DNA of 64,000 bases, from positions 278,263-342,262 of the forward strand of contig NZ_CAJURG010000001.1 in the NCBI RefSeq assembly GCF_910588715.1, read 5' to 3'. Numbering within the stretch: the first letter of the stretch is position 1; every line of letters begins with the position of its first letter. The notes under the pieces were generated by a model that saw nothing but the letters and a program-made list of their open reading frames with translations, searched no databases and had not been told where the DNA came from. Positions 1 through 7,668 of this stretch are shown here, piece by piece. This DNA is from an uncultured Clostridium sp. (GTDB lineage: Bacteria; Bacillota; Clostridia; Clostridiales; Clostridiaceae). Made by a program: the position numbers and the translations under genes.

Positions 1-586
1 GCAAATGGGTGAAGCTGCAATTAAAGCTGCAAAGGCGGTTAATTATGTTAATGCAGGTACAATTGAATTTTTAGTAGATAAAAATAGTAATTTTTATTTC
101 ATGGAAATGAATACTAGAATTCAAGTTGAACATCCTGTAACTGAAATGATAACTTCTGTTGATATAGTAAAAGAGCAATTAAAAATTGCTAATGGAGAAG
201 AACTACAACTTACACAAAATGATATAAAAATAGAAGGTCATGCTATTGAATGTAGAATAAATGCTGAAAATCCACATAAATCATTTGCTCCATGTCCTGG
301 AAAAATTAGTTTTTTAAATATACCAGGTGGGAATGGAATTAGAGTTGATACAGCAGTTTATAATGGTTATACTATTCCACCAACTTATGACTCTATGATA
401 GCAAAACTTATTGTTCATGGAAAGACTAGAGAAGAAGCTATTAATAAAATGTTAAGAGCATTAGATGAATTTATTATTGATGGAATAGAAAGTAATATAG
501 ATTTTCAAATCAATATTTTAAATAACGATATATTTCGCTTAGGAACTTTTGATACAAGTTTTATAAGCAATGAATATAATCTATAA
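1..586 (+). CDS. accC: Biotin carboxylase subunit of acetyl-CoA carboxylase (C-terminal part, cut by window edge)
   Basis: AccC carboxylates biotin carried on the biotin carboxyl carrier protein, using ATP and bicarbonate; this is the first half-reaction of malonyl-CoA formation. The reading frame is open to the first bases of the window, so the N-terminal ATP-grasp part lies outside. The visible part carries the family signature EMNTRIQVEHPVTEM (about residues 34-48 after the first Met), which includes the catalytic Glu/Arg region, followed by the biotin carboxylase C-terminal domain. It ends 12 bases before accD, consistent with one acc operon. The Met at base 5 is internal, not the true start. 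Confidence 0.96.
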   Translation, partial: QMGEAAIKAAKAVNYVNAGTIEFLVDKNSNFYFMEMNTRIQVEHPVTEMITSVDIVKEQLKIANGEELQLTQNDIKIEGHAIECRINAENPHKSFAPCPGKISFLNIPGGNGIRVDTAVYNGYTIPPTYDSMIAKLIVHGKTREEAINKMLRALDEFIIDGIESNIDFQINILNNDIFRLGTFDTSFISNEYNL

Positions 587-598
587 GTTGGTGAAATT

Positions 599-1471
599 AT
601 GGGTATTTTTAGGAAAAAACAATATGGCGTAATAAATATGCCAGCTGATGATAATAGTGATATTCCTGTTGTTCCAGATGGAGCATGGATTAAATGTAAT
701 CATTGTGGGAAAATTTTATATAAGAAAAATTTAGAGGAAAATTATAAAATATGTCCTAATTGTAATTATTATTTTAGATTAAATGCTTATGAAAGAGTAA
801 ATTTAATTTGTGATAAAGATACATTTTTTGAATTTAATAGATGTTTAGAATCAAATAATCCGATGGATTTTCCAGGTTATGATAATAAATTAAAAATTAA
901 TAAAGAAAATTCTAATATTAATGAGGCAGTTATAACTGGGAAATGTAAAATAGGTGGCAATAAAGCTATAGTTTGTATAATGGATTCTAATTTTATGATG
1001 GGAAGTATGGGAACTGTTGTTGGAGAAAAAATAACTTATTCTATAGAAAAGGCAATTGATGAAGAACTTCCAATAATTATATTTACAGCTTCTGGTGGTG
1101 CTAGAATGCAGGAAGGAATTCTTTCACTTATGCAAATGGCTAAAATTAGCTCAGCATTAGCAAGACACAGTGAAAATGGGTTGCTTTATATAACAGTTTT
1201 AACAGATCCTACAACTGGTGGGGTTACAGCTAGTTTTGCTATGTTAGGTGATATAATTATTGCAGAGCCTAAAACATTAATAGGATTTGCTGGTAGAAGA
1301 GTTATTGAAGGAACTATTAAAGAAAAATTACCTATTGATTTTCAAAGTGCAGAATTTTTATTAGAAAAAGGATTTATAGATAATATTGTTGATAGATCTG
1401 AACTAAAAAATAAGCTTTCTTTATTATTAAAATTACACAAACCTCAATATGGTGGTGAGAACTTTGAATAA
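599..1471 (+). CDS. accD: Acetyl-CoA carboxylase carboxyltransferase subunit beta
   Basis: AccD pairs with AccA to move the carboxyl group from carboxybiotin to acetyl-CoA, giving malonyl-CoA for fatty acid synthesis. The 290-residue protein has the N-terminal four-cysteine zinc ribbon (C33, C36, C52, C55) and then the crotonase-like carboxyltransferase fold, with the glycine-rich stretch SGGARMQEG and the TTGGVTASFAMLGD region. Length is normal for the family. It follows accC by 12 bases, and its 3' end overlaps the start region of accA, so translation of the two subunits is probably coupled. Confidence 0.97.
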   Translation: MGIFRKKQYGVINMPADDNSDIPVVPDGAWIKCNHCGKILYKKNLEENYKICPNCNYYFRLNAYERVNLICDKDTFFEFNRCLESNNPMDFPGYDNKLKINKENSNINEAVITGKCKIGGNKAIVCIMDSNFMMGSMGTVVGEKITYSIEKAIDEELPIIIFTASGGARMQEGILSLMQMAKISSALARHSENGLLYITVLTDPTTGGVTASFAMLGDIIIAEPKTLIGFAGRRVIEGTIKEKLPIDFQSAEFLLEKGFIDNIVDRSELKNKLSLLLKLHKPQYGGENFE

Positions 1472-2255
1472 AAATATTAAAGCATGGGATAGATTGTCAA
1501 TTGCTAGAATGATTGAAAGACCTAATGCAGAGGATTATATAAAATTAATATTTAATAATTTTTTTGAGCTACATGGAGATAGAAATTATAGGGATGATAA
1601 ATCTATTATTGGCGGAATAGGATTATTAGAAAATTATCCAGTCACTATAATAGGTATACAAAAGGGAAAGAATTTAAAAGAAAATATGGAAAGAAATTTT
1701 GGTTCCCCATATCCTGAAGGGTATAGAAAAGCATTAAGATTAATGAAGCAAGCTGAAAAATTTAATAGACCTATTATTTGTTTTATAAATACTTCTGGCG
1801 CATATTGTGGTGTTGAGGCGGAAGAGAGAGGTCAAGGTGAGGCTATTGCTAGAAACTTGTTTGAGATATCTAATATTTCAGTACCTATTATTTCTATAAT
1901 TATTGGTGAAGGTGGTAGTGGTGGTGCCATAGCATTAGCTTGTGGTGATAGGGTATGGGCCTTAGAAAATTCAATATATTCAATTTTATCTCCTGAAGGA
2001 TTTGCTTCTATATTGTTCAAAGATTCTTCAAAAGCTAAAGAAGTTGCAGAAATAATGGGAATAACTTCTTATGATTTATTAGAAAAAGGGATAATTGAAA
2101 AAATTATTAAAGAACCTGTTGGTGGTGCTCAAAATGATATTGATTTTGTGGCTAATGAAATTAAGTTAAATTTGTTAGAAGAAATAAACATTTTGAAAAA
2201 TAAAAATAAGACAGAATTGTTAAAGGAAAGATATTTACGTTTTAGAAAATTTTAA
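1464..2255 (+). CDS. accA: Acetyl-CoA carboxylase carboxyltransferase subunit alpha
   Basis: AccA is the partner of AccD in the carboxyltransferase. The crotonase-like fold is shown by FFELHGDR, the SPEGFASIL segment and the glycine-rich GEGGSGGAIALACGDR. The start is not certain. An in-frame ATG lies at 1449, but the best ribosome binding site (GGTGGTGAG, 1451-1459) sits inside that extension and four bases before a TTG at 1464, which gives an N-terminus MNKNIKAWD. The TTG is chosen; it overlaps accD by 8 bases, against 23 for the ATG. It is the last acc gene and is followed by a terminator. Confidence 0.93.
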   Translation: MNKNIKAWDRLSIARMIERPNAEDYIKLIFNNFFELHGDRNYRDDKSIIGGIGLLENYPVTIIGIQKGKNLKENMERNFGSPYPEGYRKALRLMKQAEKFNRPIICFINTSGAYCGVEAEERGQGEAIARNLFEISNISVPIISIIIGEGGSGGAIALACGDRVWALENSIYSILSPEGFASILFKDSSKAKEVAEIMGITSYDLLEKGIIEKIIKEPVGGAQNDIDFVANEIKLNLLEEINILKNKNKTELLKERYLRFRKF

Positions 2256-2267
2256 TAAATAAATTTA

Positions 2268-2306
2268 AAATGAGCAGGTAAGATTAACTCCTGCTCATTT
2301 ATTTTA
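2268..2306 (+). terminator. Terminator after accA
   Basis: An 11-bp perfect stem (2268-2278 with 2290-2300, arms starting AAATGAGCAGG) is followed by a weak T-rich tail. It lies 13 bases after the accA stop and should end the fatty-acid transcript. Confidence 0.75.
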
Positions 2307-2471
2307 AGGTAATTATACAGAGGTATGTGTAGTTAATACATAAAAAATGTATCTACATTAAAGATTATTACCATTTTTCTTATTTTATACACGAAATTAA
2401 AAAAATTTTTATTATTTTAATTGAAAACTTTTCAATAGCTATATTTCTATTATTGTTATTATAAAATATAA

Positions 2472-2515
2472 GCCCTTTGTATAAATATTAAGTAAAAATT
2501 CAAAGGGCCTTTTTA
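2472..2515 (+). terminator. Orphan intrinsic terminator in the accA-htpG spacer
   Basis: GCCCTTTG (2472-2479) pairs with CAAAGGGC (2501-2508) across a 21-base loop and is followed by CTTTTTAT. No recognised gene lies between it and the accA terminator, so it either backs up that terminator or ends a short untranslated transcript. The rest of the spacer, 2307-2743, is AT-rich; besides this hairpin I see only the small ORF at 2528. Confidence 0.6.
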
Positions 2516-2527
2516 TAGGAGAATATT

Positions 2528-2599
2528 ATGAGTTTTTGTTGTTATATATTATATTTAATATATATTATATTTATGTATAAGGTGGTATATCTAAGATAA
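2528..2599 (+). CDS. Possible 23-residue hydrophobic peptide
   Basis: A short ORF encodes 23 residues, mostly Ile, Leu, Tyr, Val and Phe with two Cys near the start and one Arg at the end, so it could be a single membrane helix. It has a good ribosome binding site (AGGAG at 2517-2521, spacing 6). It begins 13 bases after the T tract of the terminator at 2472-2515. No family is recognised. In such AT-rich DNA, short hydrophobic ORFs arise by chance, so the ribosome binding site is the only real support. Confidence 0.25.
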   Translation: MSFCCYILYLIYIIFMYKVVYLR

Positions 2600-2743
2600 G
2601 ATTCTATGAATTATTTCTAAATTATTAATTATAATTTAATATGTATATTTTAAAGATTAAAATTATTATAGTGATAAAATTTAATGAGTAAATTTTATTA
2701 GGTATTATTGAAATAAATTTTATTAAAATATATTTTTAATGTG

Positions 2744-2771
2744 TTGACATTAAAATTTAAAAGAGTAAAAT
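2744..2771 (+). promoter_or_regulatory. Promoter of htpG (sigma-A type)
   Basis: A consensus -35 TTGACA (2744-2749), a 16-base spacer and -10 TAAAAT (2766-2771). Transcription would start near 2778, just upstream of the CIRCE operator. Confidence 0.7.
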
Positions 2772-2784
2772 AATTATTAAGAGT

Positions 2785-2811
2785 TTAGCACTCGATAGAT
2801 ATGAGTGCTAA
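2785..2811. promoter_or_regulatory. CIRCE operator (HrcA binding site)
   Basis: TTAGCACTC (2785-2793), nine bases, then GAGTGCTAA (2803-2811): an exact match to the CIRCE consensus bound by the heat-shock repressor HrcA. It lies between the predicted start of transcription and the htpG ribosome binding site (AAAGGAG, about 2824-2830), the normal place for CIRCE control. Confidence 0.95.
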
Positions 2812-2838
2812 TAAAATATTATTAAAGGAGAGTATTTT

Positions 2839-4719
2839 ATGGAAATAAAGCAATTTAAAGCTGAATCTAAAAGATTGTTAGATTTAATGATTAATTCAAT
2901 TTATACACATAGAGAGATTTTTTTAAGAGAACTTATATCTAATGCTAGTGATGCTATTGATAAAATTTATTATAAATCTTTAGGTGATGATAATATAAAT
3001 TTCAATAAAGAAGATTTTTTTATTAAGATTTCTATAGATAAAGAAAATAGAACTATAAAGATTTCCGATACTGGAATTGGGATGACTAAAAATGAATTAG
3101 AAGATAACTTAGGGGTTATTGCTAAGAGTGGATCTCTTCAATTTAAAAAAGAAAATGAAATTAAAGATGGATATGATATAATAGGTCAATTTGGAGTTGG
3201 TTTTTATTCATCATTTTTAATAGCTGATAAAGTTACTGTAATTACTAAAACTTTTGGAAGTAATGAAGCTTATAAATGGGAATCTACTGGTGTTGAGGGA
3301 TATACTATAGAGCCAGCTACTAAAAATACAATTGGTACTGATATTATACTACAAGTAAAACCTAATACAGAAGATGAAAACTTTGATGAATATTTAAATG
3401 AATATAAAATTCAATCTTTAATAAAAAAATATTCAGATTTTATTAGATATCCAATTAAAATGGAATTTACTGAAAAAAAACTTAAAGAAGGAAGCGAAAG
3501 TGAGTACGAAGACTACATAGAAGAAAGAGTAGTTAATAGTATGGTTCCTATTTGGAGAAAAAATAAAAATGAATTAACTAAAGATGAGTATAATAATTTT
3601 TATAAAGAAAAGCATTATGGATTTGATATGCCTTTAAAATATATTCATTTAAGTGTTGATGGAACTGTAAGTTACAATGCAATATTATATATTCCTGAAA
3701 ATATGCCTTATGATTTCTATTCAAAAGATTATGAAAAAGGATTAGAGCTATATTCTAATGGAGTTATGATAATGAATAAATGTTCAGATCTTCTTCCTGA
3801 TTATTTTGGTTTTGTTAAGGGAATAGTTGATTCTGAAGATTTATCATTAAATATTTCTAGAGAAATACTTCAACATGATAGACAGTTAAGATTTATTGCT
3901 AAAAATATAAAAAATAAAATTAAAAATGAACTTGAAAAAATGCTTAAAAATGAAAGAGAAAATTATGAAAAGTTCTATAAATCCTTTGGAAGAACATTAA
4001 AATTTGGAGTTTATGATAATTTTGGTTCTGAAAAAGAAGTTCTTCAAGATTTATTAATGTTTTATTCATCTAAGGAAAAGAAAATGGTTACTTTAGATGA
4101 ATATATTACTAGAATGACTCAAGATCAAAAATATATTTATTATGCTGTAGGAGAATCTATTGATAAAATAGAAAAAATGCCTCAAACTGAAATTTTATTA
4201 GATAAAGGTTATGAAATTTTATATTTTACAGATGATATAGATGAATTTGCTATTAAAATGTTAATGAAATATAAAGAAAAGGAATTTAAATCTGTATCTA
4301 GCAGTGATTTAGGAATTAATACTAATGATGAAGAAACTGAAGCTGAAACAGCTAATGAAGAAAATAAAAAGTTATTTGATGCCATGAAAGATATATTAAA
4401 TAATAAGGTAAGTTCAGTTAAAATTTCTAATAAATTAAAAAATCATCCTGTTTGTTTATCAAATGAAGGAGACTTATCTATTGAAATGGAAAAAGTTTTA
4501 AATTCAATGCCAAATAATCAAGATGTAAAAGCTAAAAAAGTATTAGAAATAAACATTCACCATAATGTGTTTAATTCTTTAAAAGATGCTTATTATAATG
4601 ATAAAGATAAATTAAATTTATATACTAATCTGTTATATAATCAAGCATTATTAATTGAAGGATTATCAGTATCTGATCCTGTTGAGTTTACAAATGATAT
4701 ATGTAAATTAATGAAGTAA
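2839..4719 (+). CDS. htpG: HSP90-family molecular chaperone HtpG
   Basis: HtpG is the bacterial Hsp90, an ATP-dependent dimeric cytosolic chaperone. The 626-residue protein has the GHKL ATPase domain at the N-terminus (ELISNASDAIDK about residues 33-44, DTGIGMTKNEL, GQFGVGFYSSF), then the middle domain (LNISREILQHDR) and the C-terminal dimerisation domain. Length is typical. It is monocistronic, with its own promoter, a perfect CIRCE operator and a terminator, so control by HrcA is expected. An acidic, low-complexity linker (residues about 495-515) precedes the C-terminal domain. Confidence 0.98.
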   Translation: MEIKQFKAESKRLLDLMINSIYTHREIFLRELISNASDAIDKIYYKSLGDDNINFNKEDFFIKISIDKENRTIKISDTGIGMTKNELEDNLGVIAKSGSLQFKKENEIKDGYDIIGQFGVGFYSSFLIADKVTVITKTFGSNEAYKWESTGVEGYTIEPATKNTIGTDIILQVKPNTEDENFDEYLNEYKIQSLIKKYSDFIRYPIKMEFTEKKLKEGSESEYEDYIEERVVNSMVPIWRKNKNELTKDEYNNFYKEKHYGFDMPLKYIHLSVDGTVSYNAILYIPENMPYDFYSKDYEKGLELYSNGVMIMNKCSDLLPDYFGFVKGIVDSEDLSLNISREILQHDRQLRFIAKNIKNKIKNELEKMLKNERENYEKFYKSFGRTLKFGVYDNFGSEKEVLQDLLMFYSSKEKKMVTLDEYITRMTQDQKYIYYAVGESIDKIEKMPQTEILLDKGYEILYFTDDIDEFAIKMLMKYKEKEFKSVSSSDLGINTNDEETEAETANEENKKLFDAMKDILNNKVSSVKISNKLKNHPVCLSNEGDLSIEMEKVLNSMPNNQDVKAKKVLEINIHHNVFNSLKDAYYNDKDKLNLYTNLLYNQALLIEGLSVSDPVEFTNDICKLMK

Positions 4720-4734
4720 TTTAAATTTAATATT

Positions 4735-4767
4735 AAAAAAATCTCTTATTTGATAAGAGATTTTTTT
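4735..4767 (+). terminator. Terminator after htpG
   Basis: Stem AATCTCTTAT / ATAAGAGATT with a short loop and a run of seven T, preceded by an A run, so it can work in both directions. Confidence 0.85.
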
Positions 4768-4906
4768 ATTTATAGTTATGTATTTTATAAATATATTTTA
4801 CAAACATATATTAAATCTTGTATAATCAACATTGCTAAAAGAAATTAAAATATTTAAATTTAATCTAAAGAGAAAACTTTTATATTTAATAATTGGAGGG
4901 AAATAC

Positions 4907-5434
4907 ATGGAAGTTATAGATAGAGAATTAAAAGAAAAAATTAGTCAATTAGAAAAAGGATTAGAAATAGTAGGCGGTAAATTTTATTTAAAATTAGATG
5001 ATAATAATAAAATTTTAAATTATATAATAGAAAAAGTTTTTAATAATGATGTTATTAATTTTAATATTTATGATACTGAATATACTATTAATGAATTGAT
5101 TAAATGTAAACAAGCTTATGAAATTTATTTCTTAAAAAATAAATCAATTACTTTAAATTCAATAGTTTATAAAATTAAAAAATATGATACATCTTTAGAT
5201 TCATTAATAAGAAAATATAAAAAGAGTAAATCATTAGAAGAATATAATGAAATTACTAATAAAATAAAAAAAGCTTATAGATTTGATATTAATAAATTAG
5301 TTTTAAGTAGTATTAATAGTGAGATTTTAGATAGACTTAGTTTAGAAGAACAAGAAGCTTTTTATAGTGAATATTTAATTCAAAAAAGAAAACAAATAAT
5401 AGATGGAGTTATTAGTAAAATGGGGATAGTTTAA
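4907..5434 (+). CDS. Hypothetical protein, 175 residues
   Basis: Not recognised. The start at 4907 is chosen because GGAGGG (4895-4900) lies six bases upstream; the frame stays open back to 4832 but has no ribosome binding site there. The protein is soluble, rich in Lys, Ile, Asn and Glu, and predicted largely helical, without cysteines, a signal peptide or membrane segments. The C-terminal third (ERLSLEEQEAFYSEY-like helices) looks like a helical bundle. It is flanked by the htpG terminator and by a terminator overlapping its own stop codon, so it is transcribed alone. Confidence 0.75.
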   Translation: MEVIDRELKEKISQLEKGLEIVGGKFYLKLDDNNKILNYIIEKVFNNDVINFNIYDTEYTINELIKCKQAYEIYFLKNKSITLNSIVYKIKKYDTSLDSLIRKYKKSKSLEEYNEITNKIKKAYRFDINKLVLSSINSEILDRLSLEEQEAFYSEYLIQKRKQIIDGVISKMGIV

Positions 5435-5456
5435 TATTAAACTATCCTTTATTTTA
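5424..5456. terminator. Bidirectional terminator between convergent genes
   Basis: A perfect 24-base palindrome (5424-5447; arm GGATAGTTTAAT) overlaps the stop codon at 5432 and is followed by CTTTATTTTATT. It can terminate the plus-strand gene and lies at the end of the minus-strand gene. Confidence 0.8.
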
Positions 5457-6360
5457 TTACTCCTTCATTGTTGAAATTTGGTACAAATTTTTCTGAACTT
5501 GATCCTGAATCTTGAATAAATCCATTTTTAACCCCTATGGAAAGAGCATAATTAATTATAGAATCATAATGCTTTTCATTAATGGCTTTATTAATTTCAG
5601 GATATATTTTAGCATTATACATGGGAGTGTATTGATTCATTAATGATATATAAACATTATCACCAAAATTTTTATAAATAGTATCTATAATTTTTTTAGA
5701 GTCAAATAATAATCCAGGAAGTAAAAGATGTCTTACAATAACTCCTTTTATCATAATTCCTTCACTATTAAATAATGGATTTCTTACTTGATTTATCATT
5801 TCATTTATTATACTTATTGCATTTGTTGAATAGCCCTTTATTTTTGAATATTTTAAAGCATATTTATCATCAAAATATTTAAAGTCTGGTAAATAAATAT
5901 CTATATATCCATTTAATGATTTTATAGTTTCTAATGTATCTAATGAATTTGTATTATAAACTATAGGCAAATTTAGTCCGTTTTTTTTAGCAACTTTTAA
6001 GGCTTCTATTATTTGTGGAACGAAGTGAGTTGGAGTAACTAAATTTATATTATTTGCTCCTTTATCTTGAAGCTCTAAAAAAATTTCTGCTAATCTTTCT
6101 ATAGTGATTTCTGCACCGAAACCTTGATGAGATATTTTATAGTTTTGACAAAAGACACATTTTAAATTACAATTTGAAAAAAATACTGTTCCAGAACCCT
6201 TTTTTCCTGAAATACATGGCTCTTCCCCAAAATGTAAAGCTGCTCTTGCTATTTTAACAGTATTACTACTATTACATATTCCTTTAATTTCTTTATTTCT
6301 GTTTACATTACACTTTCTAATACATAAAGTGCAATTTTCTAAAACTTTCATATAATTCAT
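5449..6360 (-). CDS. Radical SAM protein, PflX/pyruvate formate-lyase activase-like
   Basis: The 303-residue protein carries the radical SAM motif CNLKCVFC (C64, C68, C71), which binds a [4Fe-4S] cluster. Five more cysteines precede it (C10, C13, C17, C29, C49), the first ones in a ferredoxin-like pattern. This layout matches the PflX family of putative glycyl-radical-enzyme activases; the substrate is unknown. No glycyl radical enzyme lies nearby, so its target cannot be read from context. The start at 6360 has GAGGTG five bases upstream. It is divergent from the zapA-like gene. Confidence 0.85.
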   Translation of the reverse strand: MNYMKVLENCTLCIRKCNVNRNKEIKGICNSSNTVKIARAALHFGEEPCISGKKGSGTVFFSNCNLKCVFCQNYKISHQGFGAEITIERLAEIFLELQDKGANNINLVTPTHFVPQIIEALKVAKKNGLNLPIVYNTNSLDTLETIKSLNGYIDIYLPDFKYFDDKYALKYSKIKGYSTNAISIINEMINQVRNPLFNSEGIMIKGVIVRHLLLPGLLFDSKKIIDTIYKNFGDNVYISLMNQYTPMYNAKIYPEINKAINEKHYDSIINYALSIGVKNGFIQDSGSSSEKFVPNFNNEGVIK

Positions 6361-6443
6361 ATAAACACCTCGTAAAAATTAGTATATCAGTATCTTTTCA
6401 ATTAATCAATTTAAAGCAACCTGTAGTTATTTCAAATCAAATA

Positions 6444-6452
6444 TGTTATAAT
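6444..6452 (+). promoter_or_regulatory. Extended -10 promoter for the zapA-like gene
   Basis: TGTTATAAT (6444-6452) is a full extended -10 element; the -35 position is weak (TAGTTA). The predicted leader before the ATG at 6487 is short, with GAGGTG at about 6473-6478. Confidence 0.6.
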
Positions 6453-6486
6453 TGTGGCATCATAAAAATTTGAGAGGTGTAAGTGT

Positions 6487-7518
6487 ATGAACACGGTAAC
6501 AGTTGTAATAAATGGCATTGAATATAATTTAAGAGGAAAAGAAGATGAACTATATTTATCTAAGGTTGCCGCTTATGTAGATAATAAAATAAGAGAAATT
6601 TCTGGAAGTAATAAAAAATTAAGTACAAGCTCTGCTGCAGTTCTTACTGCTGTTAATATTGCTGATGAACTTTTTAAATGTAATTTTGAAATTAAAGATA
6701 TTACTAATAAAAAAAATTCTCTTGAAGAAAATAATATAAAATTAGAAGAACATAATTTAACATTAAAAGAAAGATTACAACAACTTAAAAATGAGTTAGA
6801 TGAAACTATAAAATTAAAAACAGCAGAGATAGAATCATTAAATTCAGTTATTTTAGAGATGGAATCTAAATTAAAAGATTTAGAAAATTATAAATCAATA
6901 AATGAAGATTTAACTGTAAAATTAAAAGCATTAAATGAAGTAAATATTAATAATGAATCACAAATTACAGAATTAAACAAAGGTGTAGTAGCATTAAAAG
7001 ATGAAAATGTTAAACTTGAAGAGAAAATTAAAACTTGTACTGATGAAATAAATAATAGAGTATTATCTTCAGAATTTGAAGAAGCTATAATGAAATTAGA
7101 AAAGGCTCAAGAAATTAATCTTATATTAAGTGATGAAAATGATGACCTTAAAGAAAAAATACATACATACCAAGATAAAATTAATAATTATTCTACTATA
7201 AATTCTGAATTAAAAGAAAATGAACTTAAATTAAAAGAAAAAATTAAATTTAAAGAAGCTGAATTAAAGGAATTTAAATTATTAAATGAAAAACAAACTT
7301 TAGAAGAAAAAAGTATTATGGAAACAAAAATTAATTCATTAGAATTAGAGTTAAAAGATGCATTAAAGAAAAAAGATGCTTATAGATTACGTAATAAGGA
7401 TATTAATTTTCAATTACAAAATTATAAGTATAAAGTTTTAGATTTAGAAAAAAAACTTATTGATACTCAATTTAATTTAGCAGTAGAAAAAAGAGAGAAA
7501 AATCCATTATTAAGATAA
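6487..7518 (+). CDS. zapA: Cell division protein ZapA with a long coiled-coil extension
   Basis: Residues 1 to about 85 match ZapA (N-terminal VTVVINGIEYNLRG; VDNKIREI; TAVNIADEL), the FtsZ-associated protein that bundles FtsZ at the division ring. The remaining 250 or so residues are almost unbroken Lys/Glu/Leu heptad-like sequence, clearly coiled coil. Canonical ZapA is only about 85-110 residues, so this is a greatly enlarged form. A strong hairpin overlaps its stop codon. The next gene encodes a U32-family protein. The symbol rests on the N-terminal domain only. Confidence 0.8.
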   Translation: MNTVTVVINGIEYNLRGKEDELYLSKVAAYVDNKIREISGSNKKLSTSSAAVLTAVNIADELFKCNFEIKDITNKKNSLEENNIKLEEHNLTLKERLQQLKNELDETIKLKTAEIESLNSVILEMESKLKDLENYKSINEDLTVKLKALNEVNINNESQITELNKGVVALKDENVKLEEKIKTCTDEINNRVLSSEFEEAIMKLEKAQEINLILSDENDDLKEKIHTYQDKINNYSTINSELKENELKLKEKIKFKEAELKEFKLLNEKQTLEEKSIMETKINSLELELKDALKKKDAYRLRNKDINFQLQNYKYKVLDLEKKLIDTQFNLAVEKREKNPLLR

Positions 7519-7548
7519 GTCTGTTCATAATGAGCGGACTTATCTTAA
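7510..7548 (+). terminator. Hairpin overlapping the zapA stop codon
   Basis: A stem of about 17 bp including G-U pairs (7510-7526 with 7532-7548) surrounds a five-base loop and contains the TAA stop at 7516. The tail is only mildly T-rich, so termination may be partial. Confidence 0.65.
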
Positions 7549-7668
7549 TTAGTATAGAAAAACAATTCCACTTGTGTTATAACAATAATTAAGTCATTAT
7601 AAATTAGCTTATTAAATAATTTATAAATTTTTAAACAAAAGACTATATTAATTTTAGGAGAGATTATT

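Noticed and set aside
1832..2020. Minus-strand ORF inside accA
   Set aside because: Shadow of the strong plus-strand coding frame; no ribosome binding site and no plausible product.
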